Shown here: in pieces, positions 1 through 5,204 of the stretch
How the letters are laid out: each line of letters opens with the position of its first letter
Numbering within the stretch: position 1 is the first letter of the stretch
Assembly (NCBI GenBank): GCA_020718945.1
Contig: DYRB01000007.1
Span: forward strand, 1 to 5,438
Reading direction: 5' to 3'
Length of the DNA: 5,438 nt
From: Lamprocystis purpurea
Lineage (GTDB): Bacteria; Pseudomonadota; Gammaproteobacteria; Chromatiales; Chromatiaceae
Notes under the pieces: model-generated
Told to the model about the DNA's origin: nothing
Databases searched by the model: none
Seen by the model: the letters and a program-made list of their open reading frames with translations, nothing else
Made by a program: the position numbers and the translations under genes

Positions 1-280
1 TGGCCAGGGATGGCCAGTATCCCAGGGGCGCAGGGAGCAGCCCCTGGGACTACCTGCTGCGTCCCTGGAGTCGCCGGCGCGACCGGGCGAGGCGCAGCGA
101 GCCCGGTGCCACGCCGCTGCCCAGTCGCGGCGAGGCGCCGCTCCCACGGGCACCGATCTGGCATCCGAGTTCGGAATCGCTGGCCTCGGTCTCCCGGCTC
201 CGGCAGGACTCGCCCCCGGGCTTTTTGTTAGCATGGTCCGCCCCAGCTCGACACCCCCCGCGCCCCACAGGTCAGACCCC
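1..280. other. Non-coding, hairpin-rich region upstream of ftsY
   Basis: No convincing gene is seen here. Frames on both strands are open for 70 or more codons, but their translations are Arg/Pro/Ala/Gly-rich and match no family I recognise, as expected of non-coding DNA at this GC content. The stretch contains several perfect inverted repeats: 7-11 with 19-23, 20-29 with 40-49 (10-bp stem, 10-nt loop), 82-88 with 101-107 (7-bp stem), and 127-132 with 136-141 (6-bp stem, 3-nt loop). GCGAGGCGC occurs directly repeated at 87-95 and 130-138, and TGGCCAG at 1-7 and 11-17. The left part may be the 3' region or a spacer of a gene outside the window. The right end holds the probable ftsY promoter and leader. 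Confidence 0.55.
226..234 (+). promoter_or_regulatory. Probable extended -10 promoter for ftsY-ftsE-ftsX
   Basis: TGTTAGCAT fits the extended -10 pattern TGN-TANNNT. Its hexamer TAGCAT is the same one seen in the probable rpoH promoter in this window. It follows a T-run that stands out in GC-rich surroundings. No good -35 is seen at 16-18 bp spacing, so the call rests on the extended -10 alone. Transcription would start near 241, giving a leader of about 40 nt before the ftsY ATG at 281. Confidence 0.35.
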
Positions 281-1270
281 ATGTTCGGATTCGGCAAGAA
301 GCGACCGGAGACACCGGCGGCAGCGGCGCCCGACGCCGCCCCTGCGCCCCAGCGCGGCCTGTTCGTGCGCCTGAAAGACGGCCTGGCCCGGACCCGCGGC
401 CAGCTCGGGGCCGGGCTCACCGGCCTGCTCGGCGGCGGCCGGCGGGTGGACGAGGCGGTCTTCGAGGAACTGGAGACCCTGCTGCTGACCGCGGACCTAG
501 GCATAGACGCGACCACCCGGGTCATGACCCAACTGCGTGCCACCGTGCGGCGCGCCGGCCTCGCCACCCAGGACGACCTGATCGCGGCCCTGAAGGCGGA
601 ACTGCGCGACATCCTGGCCCCCTGCCAGGCCCAGGTGCGTGAGCCGGCCCCGGGGCGGCCCCAGGTGATCCTGATGGTGGGGGTCAATGGGGCGGGCAAG
701 ACCACCACCATCGGCAAGCTGGCCCGGCGCCTCCAGGACCAGGGCAACAGCGTGATGCTGGCGGCCGGCGACACCTTCCGCGCCGCGGCGGTGGAGCAGC
801 TCCAGACCTGGGGGGAGCGCAACGGGGTCCCGGTGATCGCCCAGCGCTCCGGGGCGGACTCCGCCTCGGTGATCTTCGATGCCCTGCAAGCGGCCACCGC
901 CCGGGGCCTGGACGTGCTCATCGCCGACACCGCCGGGCGCCTGCACACCAAGTCCAACCTGATGGACGAACTGGCCAAGATCGCCCGGGTGCTGAAGAAG
1001 CTCGACCCCGATGCGCCCCACGAGGTGATGCTGGTGCTGGATGCCACCACAGGCCAGAACGCCCTCAACCAGGCGGTGCAGTTCCACCAGTCGGTGGGGG
1101 TCACGGGCCTGGTCCTGACCAAGCTCGACGGGACCGCCAAGGGGGGCATCCTGTTCGCCATCGCCGAGCGGCTCAAGCTCCCCATCCGGTTCATCGGGGT
1201 CGGAGAGGCCATCGAGGACCTGAGGCCCTTCGATGCCGAGGAGTTCGTCGAGGCCCTGTTCGCGGCCTAA
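281..1270 (+). CDS. ftsY: Signal recognition particle receptor FtsY
   Basis: This is the SRP receptor GTPase. It docks ribosome-SRP complexes at the inner membrane and hands nascent membrane proteins to the Sec translocon. The 329-residue protein starts MFGFGKKR. Residues 9-24 are Ala/Pro-rich, 25-50 resemble the amphipathic membrane-targeting helix, and about 55-115 form the N domain. The G domain shows GVNGAGKTT (134-142), DTFRAAAVEQL (164-174), DTAGR (216-220), TKLD (280-283) and GVGE (306-309), and the C-terminus EDLRPFDAEEFVEALF is typical of FtsY. The acidic A domain of E. coli FtsY (497 aa) is almost absent, as in many other bacteria. I chose ATG 281, with a weak AGGT at 269-272, over an in-frame ATG at 233: the latter adds 16 non-homologous residues, has no ribosome site and overlaps the probable -10. 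It is first in an apparent ftsY-ftsE-ftsX operon; ftsE begins on the very next base. Confidence 0.97.
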   Translation: MFGFGKKRPETPAAAAPDAAPAPQRGLFVRLKDGLARTRGQLGAGLTGLLGGGRRVDEAVFEELETLLLTADLGIDATTRVMTQLRATVRRAGLATQDDLIAALKAELRDILAPCQAQVREPAPGRPQVILMVGVNGAGKTTTIGKLARRLQDQGNSVMLAAGDTFRAAAVEQLQTWGERNGVPVIAQRSGADSASVIFDALQAATARGLDVLIADTAGRLHTKSNLMDELAKIARVLKKLDPDAPHEVMLVLDATTGQNALNQAVQFHQSVGVTGLVLTKLDGTAKGGILFAIAERLKLPIRFIGVGEAIEDLRPFDAEEFVEALFAA

Positions 1271-1939
1271 ATGATCCGCTTCGATCACGTCACCAAGCGC
1301 TACCCGGAGCGCGGCGAGGCCCTGGCCGACCTGAGCTTCGAACTGGAGTCCGGGGAGATGGCCTTCCTCACCGGGCGCTCCGGGGCGGGCAAGAGCACCC
1401 TGCTCAAGCTGGTCGGGCTGCTGGAGCGCCCCACCCGGGGCAAGGTGACGGTCAACGGGCGCGACCTGGGCGGCCTGTCCCAGCGCCAGATCCCCTACTA
1501 TCGGCGGGAGCTGGGCATCATCTTCCAGGACCACCACCTGCTGCCGGACCGCAGCGTCTTCGATAACGTGGCCCTGCCGCTCCTGGTCTCGCACATGGGC
1601 CGGGCGGAGATGGCCCGGCGGGTGCGCGCCGCCCTGGACCAGGTGGGGCTGCTGGACAAGGAGCGGGTCCTGCCCACCGCCCTGTCCGGCGGCGAGCAAC
1701 AGCGGGTGGGCATAGCCAGGGCGGTGGTGGGACGGCCCTCGGTGCTGCTCGCCGACGAGCCTACCGGCAACCTGGACCCGGACCTGGCCCGGGAGATCAT
1801 GCAGACCTTTCGCCGCTTCCATCAGGCGGGTGTGACCCTGTTGATCGCCACCCACGATGTCGCCCTGATCACCGCCATGCCCTACCGCACCCTGACCCTG
1901 GACGGCGGCCGGCTGCTCATCGACTCGGGGATCTGGTAG
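1271..1939 (+). CDS. ftsE: Cell division ATP-binding protein FtsE
   Basis: This is the cytoplasmic ATPase of the FtsEX complex. The complex resembles a type VII (mechanotransmission) ABC transporter; it moves no known substrate but drives activation of septal peptidoglycan hydrolases through periplasmic partners. The 222-residue protein has the full ABC set: Walker A GRSGAGKST (35-43), Q-loop Gln86 in IIFQDHHLL, signature LSGGE (138-142), Walker B VLLADEP with Glu163, D-loop GNLDP (166-170) and switch His195. The IIFQDHHLLPDRSVFDNVALPL stretch is typical of FtsE and of its LolD/MacB-type relatives; identity is settled by ftsX immediately downstream and ftsY upstream. Length is normal for the family. 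The ATG directly abuts the ftsY stop and lacks a clear ribosome site, which suggests translational coupling. Nothing is truncated. Confidence 0.97.
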   Translation: MIRFDHVTKRYPERGEALADLSFELESGEMAFLTGRSGAGKSTLLKLVGLLERPTRGKVTVNGRDLGGLSQRQIPYYRRELGIIFQDHHLLPDRSVFDNVALPLLVSHMGRAEMARRVRAALDQVGLLDKERVLPTALSGGEQQRVGIARAVVGRPSVLLADEPTGNLDPDLAREIMQTFRRFHQAGVTLLIATHDVALITAMPYRTLTLDGGRLLIDSGIW

Positions 1940-1942
1940 CCC

Positions 1943-2905
1943 ATGGCCAGGCGCCGCGGCCATCCCCTGCGCAGCCCCTGGGCGGCCGTCCGGGTCTGGC
2001 TCAGCCACCACGGGCGCAGCCTCCTGGTCAGCCTGGGCGACCTGGCCCGGGCGCCCCTGGCCAGCCTGATGACCGTGGCCGTGGTCGGCATCTCCCTGAC
2101 CCTGCCCGCCACCCTGCACCTGGCCACTCGCAACCTCGCGGCCCTGGCCCAGGGCTGGCAGGAGAGCGCGGCCATTTCCCTGTTCCTCAGCCCCGGTCTG
2201 GCCGAGCCCGAGACCCAGGCCCTGGCCGAGGGCCTGGCGCGGCGCCCGGAACTGGCCCAGGTGCGCATCATCACCCCGGCGGAGGGGCTGGCGGAACTGC
2301 GGGAGTACAGCGGCCTGGGCGGGGCCCTGGACCTGCTCCCGGACAACCCGCTGCCGACGGTCCTGGCCCTGGACCCGGCCGCGGCGGTGGCGGCAGACCC
2401 GACGGCCCTGACCGCCCTGCGCGACACCCTGGCCAAGCTGCCCGGGGTGGACCAGGCCCGCCTGGACACCGCCTGGGTGCGGCGGCTGCACGCCCTGCTC
2501 GGCCTGGGGGGCGACGCCGCCCTGCTGCTCGCCGCCCTGCTCGCCCTGGCGGTACTGTTCGCGGTGGGTAACACGCTTCGCCTGGAGGTGGCCAGGCGGC
2601 GCCAGGAGATCGAGCTGATGGCCATAGTCGGCGCCACCCAGGCCTTCGTGCGCCGCCCCTTCCTCTACGCCGGGGCCTGGTACGGGCTCTTCGGCGGGGT
2701 CCTCGCCGCCCTGCTTGCGACCCTGGCCCTGGTCTGGCTACAGGCCCCGGTGGGGCGCCTGGCGGCCCTCTATGGCACCGAATTCCCCCTCCAGGGCCTC
2801 GACGGCCGAACCCTGGGCGCCCTGCTGATGGGCGGTCCACTGCTGGGCCTCGCCGGGGCCTGGCTGGCGGTCGGCCGCCACCTGGCCGCCTGCGCCCCGC
2901 GCTGA
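1943..2905 (+). CDS. ftsX: Cell division permease-like protein FtsX
   Basis: This is the inner-membrane subunit of FtsEX. It couples FtsE ATP hydrolysis to periplasmic amidase activators (EnvC type in gammaproteobacteria) at the division site. The 320-residue protein has an Arg-rich cytoplasmic N-terminus with the motif SLGDLARAPLASLMTV (30-45), then TM1 (about 40-60), a periplasmic domain (about 62-187) and three C-terminal TM helices (about 190-210, 241-266 and 290-312). The loop RLEVARRRQEIELMAIVGAT (213-232) between TM2 and TM3 is the conserved FtsX/MacB-fold coupling region. SLFLSPGLAE (79-88) opens the extracellular domain, as in E. coli FtsX. The ATG lies 3 nt after the ftsE stop with only a distant GGGG as ribosome site, so translation is probably coupled. 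It is the last gene of the ftsY-ftsE-ftsX unit; no T-tract terminator follows before the palindromic element. Confidence 0.96.
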   Translation: MARRRGHPLRSPWAAVRVWLSHHGRSLLVSLGDLARAPLASLMTVAVVGISLTLPATLHLATRNLAALAQGWQESAAISLFLSPGLAEPETQALAEGLARRPELAQVRIITPAEGLAELREYSGLGGALDLLPDNPLPTVLALDPAAAVAADPTALTALRDTLAKLPGVDQARLDTAWVRRLHALLGLGGDAALLLAALLALAVLFAVGNTLRLEVARRRQEIELMAIVGATQAFVRRPFLYAGAWYGLFGGVLAALLATLALVWLQAPVGRLAALYGTEFPLQGLDGRTLGALLMGGPLLGLAGAWLAVGRHLAACAPR

Positions 2906-2930
2906 GCCCGTCACACCATTCACACCTGCA

Positions 2931-2979
2931 CTGATCCATTCGGCGCAAGCGCGCGTAACACCCCATGAGCGCGGATCAG
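2931..2979 (+). repeat. 7-bp inverted repeat downstream of ftsX
   Basis: CTGATCC (2931-2937) pairs perfectly with GGATCAG (2973-2979) across a 35-nt GC-rich loop. It lies 25 bp after the ftsX stop and just before the palindromic element. There is no T-tract, so it is not an intrinsic terminator. It could protect the 3' end of the ftsYEX message, or be chance. Confidence 0.25.
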
Positions 2980-2984
2980 CCCGG

Positions 2985-3153
2985 CTAGGAGCCTGTCGGA
3001 CTTAGGGGGATCGACGCGAGGGAGTGGGAGAGCGAGTCCATTTCTTTCCGGATTTGAGGCGCATAGTGGGCTCTATGTAACGAGAATCCGGGGAGGAAGG
3101 GGCCGGTGTCCCGGTTCCGCAGCCGATTCATCCTAAGTCCGACAGGCTCCTAG
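2985..3153. mobile_element. MITE-like palindromic repeat element
   Basis: Positions 2985-3006 and 3132-3153 are perfect 22-bp inverted repeats. The outer 4 bp on both sides are CTAG, which fits a target duplication, leaving 18-bp terminal repeats GAGCCTGTCGGACTTAGG around a 161-bp element. The inside is also partly palindromic about the same centre (near 3069): CCGGATT (3048-3054) with AATCCGG (3085-3091), and CATAG (3062-3066) with CTATG (3073-3077). There is no coding capacity, and base composition is less GC-rich than the flanking genes. This looks like a non-autonomous element moved by a transposase encoded elsewhere. The ends loosely recall IS5-superfamily termini, but I cannot assign a family. 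It sits in the ftsX-rpoH gap and ends 23 bp before the sigma-E-like -35. Because CTAG is itself a palindrome, the target duplication cannot be proved from one copy. Confidence 0.7.
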
Positions 3154-3168
3154 GCAGCCCCGGCGGGC

Positions 3169-3194
3169 ACTGGCCGGAACTAAACCGGGCCAGT
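3169..3194. repeat. 7-bp inverted repeat flanking the sigma-E-like -35 of rpoH
   Basis: ACTGGCC (3169-3175) and GGCCAGT (3188-3194) form a perfect inverted repeat around a 12-nt centre that contains the GGAACTA -35 element. The position would suit an operator, but no regulator can be named, and a short GC-rich repeat may be chance. Confidence 0.25.
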
Positions 3195-3203
3195 CCCATC
3201 GAA
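3176..3203 (+). promoter_or_regulatory. Probable sigma-E (RpoE) promoter of rpoH
   Basis: GGAACTA (3176-3182), a 16-bp spacer, then TCGAA (3199-3203) closely matches the RpoE consensus (GGAACTT, about 16 bp, TCTGA or TCAAA). The near-invariant GGAAC core is intact. E. coli rpoH has a sigma-E promoter (P3) with the same 16-bp spacing, so the location agrees with known biology. The start would fall near 3210, giving a leader of about 75 nt. The site is inferred by pattern only. Confidence 0.55.
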
Positions 3204-3218
3204 GCACCGGACAAAGGC

Positions 3219-3247
3219 TTGGCAAACCTGGGTGATAGTGCTAGCAT
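3219..3247 (+). promoter_or_regulatory. Probable sigma-70 promoter of rpoH
   Basis: TTGGCA (3219-3224) matches the -35 consensus at 5 of 6 bases. A 17-bp spacer leads to TAGCAT (3242-3247, 4 of 6), preceded by TG at 3239-3240 as an extended -10. The start would be near 3254, giving a leader of about 30 nt. It lies downstream of the sigma-E-like site, so rpoH would have tandem housekeeping and envelope-stress promoters. Confidence 0.6.
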
Positions 3248-3271
3248 TTTCCCACGAATTTACTGCGAAAT

Positions 3272-3277
3272 AGGTGA
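3272..3277 (+). promoter_or_regulatory. Ribosome binding site of rpoH
   Basis: AGGTGA lies 6 nt before the ATG at 3284 and is the clearest Shine-Dalgarno sequence in the window. It supports this start for rpoH. The surrounding leader (AATTTACTGCGAAATAGG) is unusually AT-rich for the window. Confidence 0.7.
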
Positions 3278-3283
3278 CCGACC

Positions 3284-4123
3284 ATGACCAGAGACATCTC
3301 CGTCTTGCCCACCGGCAGCATCGACGCCTACATCACCGCCGCCTACCAGATCCCGGTCCTCACCCCCGAGGAAGAGCAGGAGCTGTCCCTGCGCCTGCGT
3401 GACCATGGCGACATGGAGGCGGCACGGCGCATGGTCCTGTCCCACCTGCGCTTCGTCATCCGCATCGCCCGGGGCTACCTGGGCTACGGCCTGCCCCTGC
3501 CGGACCTGATCCAGGAGGGCACCGTCGGCCTGATGAAGGCGGTGCGCCGCTTCGAGCCGGATGTGGGGGTGCGCCTGGTCTCCTTCGCCGTGCACTGGAT
3601 CCGCGCCGAGATCCACGAGTACATCCTGCGCAACTGGCGCATCGTCAAGGTCGCCACCACCAAGGCCCAGCGCAAGCTCTTCTTCAACCTGCGCAGCGCC
3701 AAGAAGCGCCTGGGCTGGTTCACCTACGACGAGGTCCAGGCGGTGGCCGCGGACCTGGGGGTCAAACCGGAAACCGTGCTCCAGATGGAGTCACGCCTGG
3801 CCAACCAGGACATGGCCTTCGACGGCAGCGAAGGCGACGAGGAGGACGGCCCCGCCGCCCCCAGCAGCTACCTGCCCGACATGCGCATGGAGCCCGCCAG
3901 TTGCCTGGAGCGCGAGGACACCGAGAAAGACGAGCGCGAGCGCCTCTACGCCGCCCTGTCGGGCCTGGACGAGCGCAGCAAGACCATATTGCGTGCCCGC
4001 TGGCTGAGCGAGAAGAAGCAGACCCTGCACGAACTGGCCGAGCAGTTCGGCGTATCGGCCGAGCGCATCCGCCAGATCGAGAAGAACGCCATGAACAAGA
4101 TGCGGGTGCAACTCGAGACCTGA
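3284..4123 (+). CDS. rpoH: RNA polymerase sigma-32 factor (heat-shock sigma) RpoH
   Basis: This sigma factor directs RNA polymerase to heat-shock promoters (chaperones, proteases). The 279 residues match the usual length of about 285. Region 1.2 to 2 includes LSHLRFVIRIARGYLGYGLP (52-71), DLIQEGTVGLMKAVRRF (74-90) and VRLVSFAVHWIRAEIHEYIL (96-115). The diagnostic RpoH box QRKLFFNLR (129-137) is perfect and separates it from RpoD or RpoS. The helix-turn-helix of region 4.2 is at about 247-274 (TLHELAEQFGVSAERIRQIE). Residues 181-215 form a variable acidic linker. Met44, Ala47 and Val51 occupy the positions of E. coli Leu47, Ala50 and Ile54, which are implicated in SRP/FtsY-dependent membrane targeting and DnaK/FtsH control. 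It is expressed from its own tandem promoters and ends 23 bp before a strong terminator. Confidence 0.98.
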   Translation: MTRDISVLPTGSIDAYITAAYQIPVLTPEEEQELSLRLRDHGDMEAARRMVLSHLRFVIRIARGYLGYGLPLPDLIQEGTVGLMKAVRRFEPDVGVRLVSFAVHWIRAEIHEYILRNWRIVKVATTKAQRKLFFNLRSAKKRLGWFTYDEVQAVAADLGVKPETVLQMESRLANQDMAFDGSEGDEEDGPAAPSSYLPDMRMEPASCLEREDTEKDERERLYAALSGLDERSKTILRARWLSEKKQTLHELAEQFGVSAERIRQIEKNAMNKMRVQLET

Positions 4124-4146
4124 TCCACCGCACCTGAAGCCCCACC

Positions 4147-4172
4147 AAACCGGCCTCTGGCCGGTTTTTTTT
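4147..4172 (+). terminator. Intrinsic terminator of rpoH
   Basis: AAACCGGCC (4147-4155) and GGCCGGTTT (4159-4167) form a perfect 9-bp stem with a TCT loop, leading into eight T residues (4165-4172). It starts 24 nt after the rpoH stop. The same stem lies 26 nt past the minus-strand permease stop but gives only a three-T tail in that direction, so it may act as a weaker terminator there. Confidence 0.93.
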
Positions 4173-4197
4173 GCCTGCCGGGACCGGCTGGCGCCCT

Positions 4198-4893
4198 TCA
4201 ACCATACCTGCGCATGGCCCACTGGCGCAGGGCAAAGGCCAGGGCGTTCAGGGCGATGACGAGCGTGATCAGCACCAGCCCCAGGGCGATGGACAGCGGC
4301 AGGTCGCCCTTGGCGGTCTCCAGGGCTATGGCGGTGGTCATGACCCGGGTGAAGCCGTCGATATTGCCGCCGACGATCATCACCGCCCCCACCTCGGACA
4401 TGGCCCGCCCCAGCCCGGCGAGCACGGCGATCACCAGGGTGAAGCGGCAGTCGTGGAGCAGGGTGGTCACCGATTGGCGGCGGTTGAAGCCGAAGGCGGT
4501 CAGCTCGGTGCGGTAGTCCCGCCAGGCGTCTTCCACGGTCTGGCGGGTCAGGGCGGCGATGAGTGGCGTCACCAGCAGGGTCTGGGCGACCACCATGGCG
4601 GTGGGCGAATAGAGCAGCCCTAGCCCCCCCAGGGGCCCGGAGCGGGACAGGGCGAGATAGACCACCACCCCCAGGACCACCGGCGGGACCCCCATCAGGC
4701 CGTTGAGCAGCACGGTGACGGCGGCACGGCCGGGGAAGTCCGCCACCGCGATCCAGGCCCCCAGGGGCAGCCCGAGCAGGGCCCCCAATGCGGTGGCCCC
4801 CAGGCTGACCTGAAAGGAGAGCCAGACGATGGCCAGGACCTCCGGGTCCAGGTGGGCCAGCAGGGCCAGCGCCTCGGCGAAGGTGGCGCCCAT
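4198..4893 (-). CDS. tupB: Tungstate-type (TupB-like) ABC transporter permease
   Basis: This inner-membrane permease probably moves tungstate (possibly molybdate) delivered by a TupA-type binding protein and powered by a TupC-type ATPase. The 231 residues show about five to six hydrophobic segments (around 22-50, 57-80, 93-117, 150-173 and 200-222). NGLMGVPPVVLGVVVYLALS (64-83), LLYSPTAMVVAQ (93-104) and GRAMSEVGAVMIVGGNI (162-178) are characteristic of TupB-like permeases. The EAA coupling loop (cytoplasmic contact with the ATPase) spans about 130-165. I chose ATG 4893 because homology begins about there; the frame is open further upstream, but that part overlaps the preceding gene and reads as a shadow. 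The SD-like TGAGG is only 2 nt from the ATG and overlaps the stop of the upstream gene, pointing to translational coupling. No ATPase or binding-protein gene follows; they must be upstream beyond the window or elsewhere. Confidence 0.88.
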   Translation of the reverse strand: MGATFAEALALLAHLDPEVLAIVWLSFQVSLGATALGALLGLPLGAWIAVADFPGRAAVTVLLNGLMGVPPVVLGVVVYLALSRSGPLGGLGLLYSPTAMVVAQTLLVTPLIAALTRQTVEDAWRDYRTELTAFGFNRRQSVTTLLHDCRFTLVIAVLAGLGRAMSEVGAVMIVGGNIDGFTRVMTTAIALETAKGDLPLSIALGLVLITLVIALNALAFALRQWAMRRYG

Positions 4894-4897
4894 GGCC

Positions 4898-5200
4898 TCA
4901 GCCGCCGCCGCGGTGGGTGGCCAGGTCCAGATAGGCCAGCAGGCGCGCCCGGGCCTGGGCGTCGCCGGCCCTGAAGTGCAGCCGCACCCGGAGCGTCGGC
5001 AGGGACAGGCCGGCAATGACCAGGGCCGGGCCAGGCTCGGCGTCGATGTCCAGGGTCGCCCCGTCCCGGCTCACCCGATAGCCCAGGGGCCCGGATTGGA
5101 CCGCGTCGGGGAAGGCGTAACGCAGGCCGCGGGCAAACTCCGCCGGGGTCGCCGAGACCTGCCGTTCCAGCAGTTCCAGGGGCCGCGCACCCGCATCCAA
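4898..5200 (-). CDS. Small protein of unknown function between MoaD-like and TupB-like genes
   Basis: I do not recognise this family with certainty. The frame encodes about 100 residues from a TTG at 5200, the start that follows the MoaD-like stop by 4 nt. Other in-frame starts are TTG 5218, GTG 5245 and ATG 5266; the last would overlap the MoaD-like gene by 62 nt. The start is therefore unsure. In the 100-residue form, helix-like 6-29 (LELLERQ and EFARGLRYAF) is followed by short beta-like stretches at 39-43, 48-54, 60-66 and 70-77 (SLPTLRVRLHFRAG), then a helix at 81-95, ending HRGGG. There is no signal peptide or membrane segment, so it is probably cytosolic. Its stop is 4 nt before tupB. 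The context suggests a role in tungsten or molybdenum use; that is inference only. The Gly-Gly-Gly end beside a sulfur carrier is curious. Confidence 0.65.
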   Translation of the reverse strand: MDAGARPLELLERQVSATPAEFARGLRYAFPDAVQSGPLGYRVSRDGATLDIDAEPGPALVIAGLSLPTLRVRLHFRAGDAQARARLLAYLDLATHRGGG

Positions 5201-5204
5201 GGGG

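Noticed and set aside
193..226. Possible terminator: CCCGG with CCGGG followed by TTTTT
   Set aside because: The stem is only 5 bp with an 18-nt loop and no gene ends nearby. The T-run is better explained as part of the ftsY promoter.
10..268. Short open frames on both strands before ftsY, including a minus frame open from 234 to the left edge
   Set aside because: Translations are Arg/Pro/Ala/Gly-rich with no family resemblance or good ribosome site, and they are mutual shadows over hairpin-rich DNA.
497..2491. A 664-codon open frame on the minus strand antisense to ftsY, ftsE and ftsX
   Set aside because: It is rich in Gln, Gly, His and Pro with no recognisable domain, and crosses three well-identified genes. 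Such long antisense frames are expected where GC-rich third positions suppress stop codons.
2271..2966. A 231-codon minus-strand frame running across ftsX and the following gap
   Set aside because: The translation is dominated by Arg, Pro and Gly and overlaps the clear ftsX reading frame; it is a compositional shadow.
3561..4007. Second plus-strand frame of 148 codons inside rpoH
   Set aside because: It is a Ser/Pro/Arg/Trp-rich out-of-frame reading of a sigma-factor gene whose real frame is certain.
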